A stretch of DNA of 64,000 nt from an uncultured Candidatus Melainabacteria bacterium (lineage in GTDB: Bacteria > Cyanobacteriota > Vampirovibrionia > Gastranaerophilales > Gastranaerophilaceae): the NCBI GenBank assembly GCA_934754775.1, contig CAKVIM010000001.1:62001-126000 (forward strand), given 5' to 3'. The first letter of the stretch is position 1. Every line of letters begins with the position of its first letter. Below, piece by piece: positions 36,937 through 45,393 of this stretch. The notes under the pieces were generated by a model. It did no database searches and was not told the DNA's origin. It was given only the letters and a program-made list of their open reading frames with translations. A program made the position numbers and the translations under genes.

Positions 36937-37365
36937 TTAGTCACGATGGAATATTTTGTTCCAAATGTTCTTAACACCGTTGCCTATCCAACTTCCTGCG
37001 GCTTTAATTCCGTTCCAAACGCCGACAGCTGCAGGTTTAATACCCTTGTTCCAAACAAAAGAAGCCGCAGTTCCAATACCTTTAAAAGCAGGCTTCAAGG
37101 CATTATTCCATAGCCAGCTGCAACCTTTGCCTATTCCGCTGAATATAGCTGGCATAGCAGGAACTAACGCCGCACCTGCTGCATACCCAAGCCCGATGCC
37201 GGCACCAAATCCAAACGAATTTCCGCACATCGGAGCGTAACCAAATCCGAAGCACCCTGGCGAAAAACTCGTCATACAAGGCATTGGCGGTGGCGGAAAT
37301 CCTCCGCAGCAGCCATTAACTTTGACTCCATTTATAAATATGTTTGTTTGTGTTCCAAAGCACAT
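36937..37365 (-). CDS. Lineage-specific Gly/Cys/Trp-rich amphipathic protein
   Basis: 142 residues, Shine-Dalgarno AGAGGAT. The first 55 residues are Cys/Gly/Pro/Phe-rich (FINGVKVNGCCGGFPPPPMP). A hydrophobic segment lies at about 54-75. The C-terminal 65 residues repeat a roughly 15-residue amphipathic unit with W-N and K-P-A (SWLWNNALKPAFKG, VWNKGIKPAAVG, WIGNGVKNIWNKIF). A membrane-binding or pore-like role is conceivable; no family recognised. Confidence 0.65.
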   Translation of the reverse strand: MCFGTQTNIFINGVKVNGCCGGFPPPPMPCMTSFSPGCFGFGYAPMCGNSFGFGAGIGLGYAAGAALVPAMPAIFSGIGKGCSWLWNNALKPAFKGIGTAASFVWNKGIKPAAVGVWNGIKAAGSWIGNGVKNIWNKIFHRD

Positions 37366-37381
37366 ATAAAATATCCTCTTT

Positions 37382-37416
37382 GTATATATAAAGTATACAA
37401 GCCAAAAGAAATTGCC
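37382..37416 (-). promoter_or_regulatory. GGCAATTTTT-type promoter, minus-strand member of a divergent pair
   Basis: Minus strand: GGCAATTTC (37408-37416) and TATATA (37385-37390), 26 bp from first G to first T, for the 36937 gene. It shares the HLR1-like repeat at 37424-37441 with the divergent 37523 gene. Confidence 0.55.
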
Positions 37417-37423
37417 TTTTTCC

Positions 37424-37490
37424 GTTACATTTGTTTACATGTCCGCCCAAAAGAGGCAATTTTTAAGGAAAAAATGTTTTTATATATGTA
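37424..37490 (+). promoter_or_regulatory. HLR1-like repeat plus GGCAATTTTT promoter, divergent pair
   Basis: GTTACATT-TG-TTTACATG (37424-37441, 15 of 16 positions), 13-bp gap, GGCAATTTTT (37455-37464), 16 bp, TATATATGTA (37481-37490). The 13-bp gap is one helical turn longer than the 2-bp gap at other members. Confidence 0.6.
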
Positions 37491-37522
37491 TAGGGAATTA
37501 ATTAAGAATAAGGGGATTAATT

Positions 37523-37759
37523 ATGGCAGTTGGAGCTAGGGATTACATTGACAAATTATTGGTAAAAAAATATGCAGATGAAAAAGTAGATAACCATGAT
37601 GCAATGGTATCAATGGTTAATCCAAACAAAATGCTTGAAGTAATGAACGACGTAGCTGAAGTTCAAAGAAACATGTTTATGCTCTCACAGAAACTCTGTT
37701 CTTCTTGTTACGCAATCAACGCTAAAGCAGCCAGATACAGAAGCAAAGAAGCAAGCTAG
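37523..37759 (+). CDS. Unknown 78-residue soluble protein
   Basis: Start ATG after AAGGGGATTAATT. Helical; Met-rich middle (AMVSMVNPNKMLEVMNDVAEV), one CxxC (CSSC, about 59-62). No membrane segment. Divergent from the 36937 gene and sharing its HLR1-like site. Its stop overlaps the convergent SIS gene by 4 bp. Confidence 0.65.
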   Translation: MAVGARDYIDKLLVKKYADEKVDNHDAMVSMVNPNKMLEVMNDVAEVQRNMFMLSQKLCSSCYAINAKAARYRSKEAS

Positions 37760-38835
37760 ACGTTCTTATCAACAACAACTTTATGCAGCCCTTTAGGATG
37801 GTCGACATTTCGATTCAAACTAAGGGCTGTTTCGAGTGCTAACTGTTGACAAATCACAACATCTGCAAACATCTGTTGGATTTCGTTATCACAAGAAATA
37901 TTAATATTGTAATCAGGCACCAAATCGTCTGCAGCAGGTCCAATCACGACGAGTTTTGGTTTATAATCCGCCTTAATTTTTTTCAAGTTTGAAATTGAGC
38001 GTTTTGAGATTTCATCCACTGCAATATAGATTAAAACTCCTTTATTATTGAAAACAGCGACATGTCCGTGCATAAATTCGCCCAAAATAGCCGCACTTAT
38101 GTTTTTGTAAGACGTTTCTTTAATCTTCAAAGCCGCTTCTTTTGCAAGCGAATAAGAAATTCCATCCGCAGTTATCACAATCAGATTTTCTTTTTTAAGA
38201 ACCTTTGCTAGTTTCTTGATTTCATCACGTTTTGCCAAAGCTCTATCAACTATCGCCGGAAGTCTAAACAATGAATCTTTGTAAACCTTTGTCGCTTCGG
38301 CTGAATGAATATTTTCAACCAATTTTAGTGATATCAAAATCAAGCAGAGCATTTGAGAAGTGAAAGACTTTGTAGCAGCAATTCCCTGTTCAACTCCGGC
38401 ATAACAAGCGACTTTGTAATCGCATTTTTGCCAGATTGTAGACTCTTCATTATTTGTAATACAAAGAGTCGGCAAATTAGAAAGCGATTTAACTTTTTCA
38501 ACTGATTTTAGAGTGTCACTCGTTTCCCCAGACTGTGTAATAAATATATAGAGCGTATTCTCGTCGTGCGGAATAACATTTTTGAGCAAAAATTCACTTG
38601 AATAAATTGCTCTGGATTCGATTTTAGAAATCTTTTCCAGCAAATCTACCGCAAATCTTGCACAGTGATATGATGAACCGCTTGCTACCAAAACAATTTT
38701 GGTAATATTTTTCGGCAAATCAATCTTGATTTCTCCATTTTCGGGATTAATGTATTTCATCAAAATATATGGAATAATCTTTGCTTGTTCTATAATTTCA
38801 GATTCCATATTGGTTCTAATTTGTTTTCTAAACAT
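37756..38835 (-). CDS. SIS-domain isomerase/deaminase, GlmS C-terminal-like
   Basis: 359 residues from the ATG at 38835 (AGGAGAG upstream). Two SIS domains: VLVASGSSYHCARFAVDLL (about 48-66), ITQSGETSDTLKSVEK (about 97-112), GVEQGIAATKSFTSQM. The C-terminal motif DHPKGLHKVV parallels the DQPRNLAKSV of GlmS. The glutaminase half of GlmS is absent, so it cannot use glutamine on its own. It could be a glucosamine-6-phosphate deaminase/isomerase or a related sugar-amine enzyme. 22 bp after comF. Confidence 0.82.
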   Translation of the reverse strand: MFRKQIRTNMESEIIEQAKIIPYILMKYINPENGEIKIDLPKNITKIVLVASGSSYHCARFAVDLLEKISKIESRAIYSSEFLLKNVIPHDENTLYIFITQSGETSDTLKSVEKVKSLSNLPTLCITNNEESTIWQKCDYKVACYAGVEQGIAATKSFTSQMLCLILISLKLVENIHSAEATKVYKDSLFRLPAIVDRALAKRDEIKKLAKVLKKENLIVITADGISYSLAKEAALKIKETSYKNISAAILGEFMHGHVAVFNNKGVLIYIAVDEISKRSISNLKKIKADYKPKLVVIGPAADDLVPDYNINISCDNEIQQMFADVVICQQLALETALSLNRNVDHPKGLHKVVVDKNV

Positions 38836-38857
38836 AACTCTCCTATATATTATTATT

Positions 38858-39502
38858 TTAACATATTGGTGAAGAAGATGCCAGACATACAATCTCATTT
38901 ATACCGGATTTTTTCAGGCTCATTATCATCTCTTCAAACGTTGCTCCAGTTGTACAAATATCATCAAGGATTAAAACCGGCATGTTCAGAGAATTCTCGG
39001 GATAAACTTCAAACGCATTCGCCAGATTTTCCAACCGTTCTTTACGAGTTAATTTATATTGCGGCTTAGTATCCTTAATTCGTTTTATCAAATCATAGTT
39101 TGGTTTATAACCCGATAATTTGGTAAACTCTTCCATCACAAGCGTCATATGATTATATTTTCTCTTTTTCTCACGATTAGAGTGCAAAGGCACAGGAATA
39201 ACTTGAAAAACTCTTTCATCTCCGACTCGCTTCCAATATTCGTACATAAATTTTGCCAGAAAAAACGCCAAATCTCTTTGATTATGATATTTCAAACCTC
39301 GGATAAGTTTTTGCAAATTCTTGTCATAAACTCCGACGCAATAAATATTTACCCCGCAAATTATTCTGTTTGGACGAATATCGTTGAATTGTAAAGAGTC
39401 AAAACATTTGGGACACATCTTGAGTGACGATTTTGAAGAGGAGCAAAAATAACATTTTTTGCGATAAATCAAATCCAATATTGAGATAAGAAAATTTTTC
39501 AT
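38858..39502 (-). CDS. comF: ComF family phosphoribosyltransferase-like protein
   Basis: 214 residues. Zinc-finger-like CYFC and CPKC at the N-terminus; phosphoribosyltransferase motif VLILDDICTTGATFEEM (about 175-191); VIPVPLHSNREKKRKYNH typical of ComF. Linked to DNA uptake in competent bacteria. The mRNA is predicted leaderless; the SIS gene follows in an operon. Confidence 0.9.
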   Translation of the reverse strand: MKNFLISILDLIYRKKCYFCSSSKSSLKMCPKCFDSLQFNDIRPNRIICGVNIYCVGVYDKNLQKLIRGLKYHNQRDLAFFLAKFMYEYWKRVGDERVFQVIPVPLHSNREKKRKYNHMTLVMEEFTKLSGYKPNYDLIKRIKDTKPQYKLTRKERLENLANAFEVYPENSLNMPVLILDDICTTGATFEEMIMSLKKSGINEIVCLASSSPIC

Positions 39503-39514
39503 GTGTTGATTTTA
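39503..39514 (-). promoter_or_regulatory. Leaderless -10 box of comF
   Basis: Minus strand TAAAAT (39509-39514), exactly 6 nt before the ATG at 39502. Confidence 0.65.
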
Positions 39515-39564
39515 GCATAATTAACGCTAAGTAATAACCTGCGATTGAAGGAATTATTTTGTTT

Positions 39565-39842
39565 TACCCTTGCGGACTGACACCTCACCCCACCCCTCTC
39601 CAACTGGAGAGGGAGCAGTCGTTCGTGAGCTGTGCGAACTTTACGAATGCGGGTGAGGTTTAATCTAATTTACCCTAACGGGGCGAACCCTCACCCGTTT
39701 TTCTAATGTTCAAGCATAGCTTTCACATTGAAAAACGACCCTCCCCAAGGGAGAGGGTACGAGTTGCCCGATAAACGCATCTTGCATACTCCCTCTCCGA
39801 GGGAGAGGGTTGGGGTGAGGGTTCACCCCGTTAGGGTCTAAT
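39565..39842. repeat. Composite intergenic repeat
   Basis: Modules CTTGCGGACTGACACCTCAC, CAACTGGAGAGGGAGCAGTC, AATTTACCCTAACGGGGCGA, CACCCGTTTTTCTAATGTTC and several CCCTCTCC inverted blocks. It fills the gap between comF and the 39855 gene. Confidence 0.65.
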
Positions 39843-39854
39843 AAAAAAACTCAT

Positions 39855-41108
39855 CTATGCCGGTACGATAACAATATCACCAACCGTTTTCGGAATCTTA
39901 TCGCCCTTCATAATCTTTTGGATTGTGTCATTAATAGATTTTTCATTATCTTCCAAATATGCTTTAAATTTATCCGTATTACTTCCGTAATATTGACCGC
40001 CAATTGTCACACCTTGAGGTTTTCCGTTAACAATCTTAATTACGTCATTACCTTTAGTAATATTCATTTGCTGAATCTTCAATCCGCTTGGCAATTTATG
40101 TTTCTTAAGAAATTCATTTGACGTAATAGCTCCAATATCTTTACCGCCCAGTCTGGAATCCCTAATGTAAGCTTTCACCGCATCAGAATCTGCACTATAT
40201 TCTTTAAGTGTCGTTAATTCTCTAATTTCAGGAGTTCCTGCACTATGTTGAATACCTTTTCTGTAAACCTTAGCAGCATTGTCACCAACCCTAGTTGTGT
40301 AATAAATATCGCTCAAAGCCGAATCCTTACCTAGGATAAAGTCTTTATCGCCACCCTTAATCTTTTCAATATTTTCTTGAATAACTCTTACAAAATCGTT
40401 CTTGTCTGCATCAGTAAATTCTTTCAACTTACCGTTTTCAACATACTCTGCAAGAATTGATTTTCCTTCCGAATTCCTAATATCAACAATCTTGTCACCG
40501 GAGAAAGTTACAATATTATTCTTGTCACCGTGCTTCATATTGAATGTTGCACCTGTGATATTTGTTTCACCATTTTTTATGCGTAAGCCTGTTAGAGCTT
40601 TGATTTCTTTATCAGCCATAAGTTGTGCGGACTCTGCAGCCGTAACCGCTCTTGTTGTAGTTTTTCCCGGAACATAATATACAGATTGACCATTTTTCAT
40701 AACAACTTTTAGAGTATCGAGCTTGTCTGTTTTATGTCCACCCAAAGTTTTTCCTGCAACTTTTCCTGCTTTACCTCTTAAGCTATCCCAAAGCATTTTA
40801 GCACCTTTTGTAACACTTCCTTTACCTTTAATGCCACAAATCAAAGCTGCTGCACCGGCCGCTACTGTACCACCAACAAGGAGTCCCGTAGAAGAAGAAC
40901 CGTCAGAATAATCAGCCTGTGGCAAAGCATCTATTCCTGTAGCTGTCGTAGTTTGAGCCTCACCAGAATCTAAAGTCTGTGGTGTAGCTCCTGTAGATTG
41001 CACACCACCTAAAGCTTGAGCTTGCCCAAAACTTGGATTTGATTGAGCATAAGCTAGCCACAAAGGATCCATAGAATACATATTCATAGCACTAATCGCA
41101 TCTGACAT
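39855..41108 (-). CDS. Lineage-specific 417-residue protein with membrane segment
   Basis: Start at 41108 (MSDAISAMNMYSMDPLW) because AAGGTGG lies 5 nt upstream. Residues 20-75 are Gln/Thr/Ala-rich and disordered. One Gly/Ala hydrophobic helix (LLVGGTVAAGAAALICGI) lies at about 77-94. The remaining 320 residues are soluble, with alternating strands and helices. No domain recognised. It is a member of the GGCAATTTTT promoter set. Confidence 0.7.
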   Translation of the reverse strand: MSDAISAMNMYSMDPLWLAYAQSNPSFGQAQALGGVQSTGATPQTLDSGEAQTTTATGIDALPQADYSDGSSSTGLLVGGTVAAGAAALICGIKGKGSVTKGAKMLWDSLRGKAGKVAGKTLGGHKTDKLDTLKVVMKNGQSVYYVPGKTTTRAVTAAESAQLMADKEIKALTGLRIKNGETNITGATFNMKHGDKNNIVTFSGDKIVDIRNSEGKSILAEYVENGKLKEFTDADKNDFVRVIQENIEKIKGGDKDFILGKDSALSDIYYTTRVGDNAAKVYRKGIQHSAGTPEIRELTTLKEYSADSDAVKAYIRDSRLGGKDIGAITSNEFLKKHKLPSGLKIQQMNITKGNDVIKIVNGKPQGVTIGGQYYGSNTDKFKAYLEDNEKSINDTIQKIMKGDKIPKTVGDIVIVPA

Positions 41109-41160
41109 AATAACCACCTTTTCCTATTAACTTTTTACTAATATACAAAATTCCCTTATA

Positions 41161-41227
41161 TACATGAAGTTTTTGAACCAGAGAAAATTGACTTTTTATA
41201 AAAAGTAACTTTACAAAAGTTTACATC
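41161..41227 (-). promoter_or_regulatory. GTCAATTTTC promoter with HLR1-like repeat
   Basis: Minus strand: GTCAATTTTC (41183-41192), CATGTA (41161-41166), 26 bp from first G to the hexamer, for the 39855 gene. Plus strand: TTTACAAA-AG-TTTACATC (41210-41227), 15 of 16 HLR1 positions, pointing toward the divergent 41323/recA transcription unit. Confidence 0.55.
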
Positions 41228-41322
41228 CAAAAGATTAGTTAAATTTTGTTACAAAGTATGGAAATAAAATCTTTTATTAATTAGAATAATTATTGGGTAT
41301 AGAAAGAGGGGAATTTTTTAAG

Positions 41323-41847
41323 ATGAATGCTAATCAGACAAAAGTACTTTTACCTAATGATGTAAGAAAACTATTAAATGTAGATAACAAAGAGATAGTT
41401 GAGTTATGCAAAAAAACTTCTGTTACCCCGAAGAGAAATACCAGTGGGCAAATATATTTCTCAGTTGATGAAGTCAAAAAATTGAGAAATGCCAAGTTAT
41501 CAGTTATTGCAGGAATGAACGAAAAAATGGAAGAAAAAAAATCAACATTACCCGTTATGACAAAAACAAACTCACAAGTAGTTGTGAACGGATTACTAGA
41601 CACCCTTAACAAGATGGAAAACAACATCACTACTTCTATGACCAAGCTTATTGATGAAAAGCTTGAAGGCATGGATGACGTAGTTTTGGAACTTGTTAGA
41701 TGCAAAACGGAAAATGAAAACCTTAAAAATAAAGTAAATGAATTAAATAAAGAAAACTTCAAATTAAGAAACGCTCTAAGCAGCTTCAAGCCGCTTGTTT
41801 GCGGATTCTTTATCAAAAAAGAAGAAGATATAAATTTCATGTTATAG
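41323..41847 (+). CDS. Putative MerR-like DNA-binding protein upstream of recA
   Basis: 174 residues from the ATG at 41323 (GAGGGG 11 nt upstream); a TTG 10 codons earlier lacks support. Residues 8-60 look like a MerR/excisionase-type helix-turn-helix ([18 protein letters not shown], then [12 protein letters not shown]). Residues 95-155 are a coiled coil ([19 protein letters not shown]). Its stop lies 10 bp before recA, so the two are co-transcribed. A regulatory or chromosome-binding role is inferred only from this layout. Confidence 0.65.
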   Translation: MNANQTKVLLPNDVRKLLNVDNKEIVELCKKTSVTPKRNTSGQIYFSVDEVKKLRNAKLSVIAGMNEKMEEKKSTLPVMTKTNSQVVVNGLLDTLNKMENNITTSMTKLIDEKLEGMDDVVLELVRCKTENENLKNKVNELNKENFKLRNALSSFKPLVCGFFIKKEEDINFML

Positions 41848-41857
41848 GGAATTAATT

Positions 41858-42871
41858 ATGGCAAAAGAAGAAGCAACAAACACTGTTGATGAGAGAAGTA
41901 AAGCACTAAAGCTTGCAATCGAAAAAATTGAAAAAGACTTTGGTAAAGGTGCGATTATGAAATTGGGCGACAAGCCTGCAGTCAGCGTCGAAACTATTCC
42001 TACCGGAGCTCTTGCATTGGACGTTGCACTTGGTGTTGGCGGTATTCCACGTGGACGTATCATCGAAATCTACGGCCCGGAATCATCAGGTAAAACAACT
42101 CTTGCTCAACATATCGTTGCTGAATGCCAGAAAAAAGGTGGAATTGCGGCTTTTGTTGACGCAGAACACGCACTTGACCCTGAATACGCTAGAAATTTAG
42201 GCGTAAATGTAGATGAACTACTGATTTCTCAACCTGATACAGGTGAACAAGCGTTAGATATTACAGAAGAATTAGTTCGTTCAGGAGCTGTTGATATTAT
42301 CGTCGTTGACTCTGTTGCAGCACTTGTTCCAAAAGCTGAAATCGAAGGTTCTATGGAAGACCAACAAATGGGCTTGCAAGCAAGATTGATGTCAAAAGCA
42401 TTGAGAAAATTAACGGGTATTATCGGCAAAACCAATACTACAGTTATTTTCATCAACCAATTAAGACAAAAAATCGGTGTTATGTATGGAAACCCGGAAA
42501 CAACAACCGGTGGTAATGCGTTGAAATACTACGCTTCTGTTCGTTTGGAAATCAAACGTGTTGAAGGTATCAAAGGCGACGGAGAAGACGTTGGTAACCA
42601 CGTTAGAGTTAGAATTTTGAAAAACAAAGTTGCTCCACCGTTTAGAACAGCAGAATTCGATATTATTTTCGGCAAAGGTATTTGCAAAATCGGCAACATC
42701 CTTGACGTGGCTGTTGATTTGGATATTGTTAAAAAAGCCGGCTCTTGGTTTAGCTTTAATGATGACAAGCTTGGTCAAGGAAGAGATAAAGCAAAAGATT
42801 TCTTAGCTTCTAATCCAGAAATCTTAAATCAAGTTGAAACTCTTGTTAGAGAAAAATTGGCAGAAGTTTAA
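41858..42871 (+). CDS. recA: Recombinase RecA
   Basis: 337 residues. Walker [14 protein letters not shown] (about 69-81), Walker [11 protein letters not shown] (about 142-151), GALKYY-type loop 2 region ([20 protein letters not shown], about 208-227), and the conserved C-terminal KAG region. No LexA-type box is evident upstream. Shine-Dalgarno TAGGGAATTAATT. Confidence 0.98.
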   Translation: MAKEEATNTVDERSKALKLAIEKIEKDFGKGAIMKLGDKPAVSVETIPTGALALDVALGVGGIPRGRIIEIYGPESSGKTTLAQHIVAECQKKGGIAAFVDAEHALDPEYARNLGVNVDELLISQPDTGEQALDITEELVRSGAVDIIVVDSVAALVPKAEIEGSMEDQQMGLQARLMSKALRKLTGIIGKTNTTVIFINQLRQKIGVMYGNPETTTGGNALKYYASVRLEIKRVEGIKGDGEDVGNHVRVRILKNKVAPPFRTAEFDIIFGKGICKIGNILDVAVDLDIVKKAGSWFSFNDDKLGQGRDKAKDFLASNPEILNQVETLVREKLAEV

Positions 42872-42915
42872 TTAAACCGCTAAAACTCCCTATCTGTGGG
42901 AAGAAAATATCGTAC

Positions 42916-43004
42916 TTGACATAAATTTTCAAGTATGGTATAAAGTTAGTGGGGTAAATGTATATTTTTGAGTCTTGCACACATTGCAAGACTTTCCTTT
43001 TTTT
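42916..43004 (+). ncRNA. Candidate small RNA or attenuated leader after recA
   Basis: Promoter TTGACA (42916-42921), 17-bp spacer, TATAAA (42939-42944). A transcript from about 42951 would reach a terminator, AGTCTTGC (42971-42978)/GCAAGACT (42986-42993) followed by a T run (to 43004), after only about 55 nt. The next gene starts at 43076 with its own Shine-Dalgarno, so this is either an independent sRNA or an attenuator for that gene. Confidence 0.5.
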
Positions 43005-43075
43005 AAATACTTTTTTTAACAACTAGCAAATTTATTTTTTAGCTGTTTTAAAATAAACAATAAAGGAGAAAAAAT

Positions 43076-43462
43076 ATGCCTCAATTAATAGATTTAGTAA
43101 GCAAAGTAACAATCAACAGCAAACCAACACAAGATGCAGGTAAATCAATGTATCAAATTTTAAGAAATATGCCAAGAGAAGAATTAACCATTCAAAATAG
43201 ATTAAGAACAACTCTTCATACAAATAAAATCGGCATTAATACATATGAAAGAGAAAGTAACGGCGAATTTGCCGGTTGGAGAAACGAACTTAACAGAGCT
43301 CCAAAAACAGATTGCTTCACATTAAGCCCGATTAATAAAGTTAAAGAAGTTGATGAAAGCGAAAGCCTAAGAGAACTCGAAAGAGAACTCAGACACAGAG
43401 AATGGCTTAAAGGGGTTGACGAAAGAATTAGAAAAATGAATTATAACGATTATAAAGCGTAA
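43076..43462 (+). CDS. Unknown 128-residue basic protein
   Basis: Shine-Dalgarno AAAGGAG. Polar, Arg/Glu/Asn-rich, mostly helical; the last 40 residues (ESLRELERELRHREWLKGVD) are a strong amphipathic helix. No membrane segment, no family recognised. Transcribed from the 42916 promoter by read-through of the hairpin, or from an unseen promoter. Confidence 0.65.
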   Translation: MPQLIDLVSKVTINSKPTQDAGKSMYQILRNMPREELTIQNRLRTTLHTNKIGINTYERESNGEFAGWRNELNRAPKTDCFTLSPINKVKEVDESESLRELERELRHREWLKGVDERIRKMNYNDYKA

Positions 43463-43521
43463 CAAATTGTTAAAACCTACTTTTTCTCGTATTTTTGATG
43501 TAAAATATAAAAGTAATAATA

Positions 43522-43559
43522 GGAGAAGGACGACCTAAAATCGGTCGATGTGTATAGAT
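43522..43559 (+). promoter_or_regulatory. Shine-Dalgarno and hairpin before accD
   Basis: GGAGAAGG (43522-43529) is followed directly by CGACC/GGTCG pairing across TAAAATC (about 43531-43547) and then ATG codons at 43548 and 43560. The ribosome site is otherwise too far from either start; folding of the hairpin would bring it near. Confidence 0.4.
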
Positions 43560-44426
43560 ATGACAATACAAGAGTGGTTTGACAAACGCAAAGAGGCTCA
43601 AATCGAAAGAAGAGCCAAAGATATGAAAGGGATTGATTTAGAAACCCCTGAATTATGGACAAAATGTGTTCATTGCGATTCACAAATCTTAAAAAGCGAA
43701 TTGGAAGAAAACTTGATGGTTTGTCCGCATTGCGACTACCATTTTAGAATAAACGCAAAGACAAGAATTAAACAACTTTTTGACGAAGGCTCATTTGAAG
43801 AATTATTCAAGAATGTGCTTCCGACTGACCCGCTTAATTTCGTTGATACAGAATCTTATGCGGTAAGATTGAAAAAAGCTCACGAAAAAACAGGTCTTGA
43901 TGAAGCTGTTATTACGGGTTTAGCGAAAATTGAAGGACACAAGCTCGCTGTTGCAGTTATGGACTTTGACTACATGGGCGGTTCTATGGGCAGTGTAGTC
44001 GGCGAAAAAGTTACCAGAATTATGGAAAAAGCACTTGAGCTTAAACTTCCAATGCTTGCTATCACATCATCAGGCGGTGCAAGAATGCAAGAAAGTGCCT
44101 TAAGTCTTATGCAAATGGCTAAAACATCTTGTGCAGTCGGCAGATTAGACGAGGCTGGTTTATTATATATTAATTTACTTACAGAGCCGACATTTGGCGG
44201 TATAACAGCCAGCTTTGGAACCTTGGGTGATATTATTATTGCTGAACAAGGTGCCAGAATCGGATTTGCAGGAAGAAGAGTTATCGAACAAACTATCAGA
44301 CAAAAATTGCCTGATGACTTCCAAACTGCAGAATATTTACTAAAATTCGGTCAGGTAGATATTGTATCTAAGAGAAAAAATTTGAGAAAAACACTGGCTA
44401 ATATTTTGGATATGCATGGAGTATAA
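43560..44426 (+). CDS. accD: Acetyl-CoA carboxylase carboxyltransferase beta subunit
   Basis: 288 residues from the ATG at 43560 (MTIQEWFDKR); an ATG 4 codons upstream is an alternative. The N-terminal zinc ribbon CVHC...CPHC (about 36-58) is typical of AccD. Crotonase-fold motifs follow: GGSMGSVVGEK, TSSGGARMQES, EPTFGGITASFGTLGD. With AccA it transfers CO2 to acetyl-CoA for fatty-acid synthesis. Operon accD-accA-prmA. Confidence 0.95.
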   Translation: MTIQEWFDKRKEAQIERRAKDMKGIDLETPELWTKCVHCDSQILKSELEENLMVCPHCDYHFRINAKTRIKQLFDEGSFEELFKNVLPTDPLNFVDTESYAVRLKKAHEKTGLDEAVITGLAKIEGHKLAVAVMDFDYMGGSMGSVVGEKVTRIMEKALELKLPMLAITSSGGARMQESALSLMQMAKTSCAVGRLDEAGLLYINLLTEPTFGGITASFGTLGDIIIAEQGARIGFAGRRVIEQTIRQKLPDDFQTAEYLLKFGQVDIVSKRKNLRKTLANILDMHGV

Positions 44427-44432
44427 AAAGAA

Positions 44433-45386
44433 ATGGCAACTGTATTAGATTTCGAAAAACCAATCGTAGAAATTCAAAAAAAGATAGATGAATTAAAAAA
44501 AATGAGCGAGGATTCAGGAATGGATTTGGACAGTCAAATCGAAAATTTTGAACAACAAGCTCAAGATTATAAAAAGGAGTTGTATTCAAAATTGAAACCT
44601 TCACAAAAACTACAAATCGCAAGACATCCCGAAAGACCAAAATTTTTGGACTATGTTGAACTTATTTGCGAAGATTTTATCGAACTTCACGGTGACAGAG
44701 AAGGAATGGACGATAGAGCCATTATTGGCGGTATTGCTAAGATTGACGGCAAGCCGGTTATGATTATCGGAATTCAAAAAGGTAAAACTACAAAAGAAAA
44801 CTTGGAATACAATTTTGGTATGCCGCAACCGCAAGGTTACAGAAAAGCATTAAGATTGTTCAAACACGCAAACAAATTTAATATGCCGATTATTACAATA
44901 ATTGACACCCCTGGAGCTTACCCTGGAATCAAGGCAGAAGAAACTGGTCAAGGTGTTGCGATTGCAGTAAACTTGCGTGAAATGTCAAAATTAAATGTAC
45001 CGATTGTAGCAATAATCACAGGCGAAGGCTGCAGTGGCGGAGCTTTAGGTTTGGCTGTAGCAGACAAAGTAATGATGCTTGAACACGCATATTACACAGT
45101 TATTTCTCCGGAAGGTTGTGCTTCAATTCTTTGGAGAGATGCTGCGAGATTTGCTGATGCTGCAGAAGCTTTGAAAATTACTTCAAAAGATTTGTTAGAA
45201 CTTGGTATCATTGATGAAGAAATCCCTGAACCATTGGGCGGTGCTCATGCTGATTACAAAGCAGTTTCAGAAAGCATGAAATCTTCTATCTTGAACGCTT
45301 TAAAAGAACTCTCTGACAAAACTTCAGATGAGCTTAGAGAAGAAAGATACAATAAGTTCCGCAAAATGGGTAAGTTCATAGAGTAA
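44433..45386 (+). CDS. accA: Acetyl-CoA carboxylase carboxyltransferase alpha subunit
   Basis: 317 residues, 6 bp after accD. N-terminal coiled coil, then HPERPKFLDYVELICEDFIELHGDR and IIDTPGAYPGIKAEETGQG (about 152-170), ITGEGCSGGALGLAVAD. Partner of AccD. Adjacent accD-accA is a compact arrangement also seen in Firmicutes. Confidence 0.96.
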   Translation: MATVLDFEKPIVEIQKKIDELKKMSEDSGMDLDSQIENFEQQAQDYKKELYSKLKPSQKLQIARHPERPKFLDYVELICEDFIELHGDREGMDDRAIIGGIAKIDGKPVMIIGIQKGKTTKENLEYNFGMPQPQGYRKALRLFKHANKFNMPIITIIDTPGAYPGIKAEETGQGVAIAVNLREMSKLNVPIVAIITGEGCSGGALGLAVADKVMMLEHAYYTVISPEGCASILWRDAARFADAAEALKITSKDLLELGIIDEEIPEPLGGAHADYKAVSESMKSSILNALKELSDKTSDELREERYNKFRKMGKFIE

Positions 45387-45393
45387 TAAGCAA

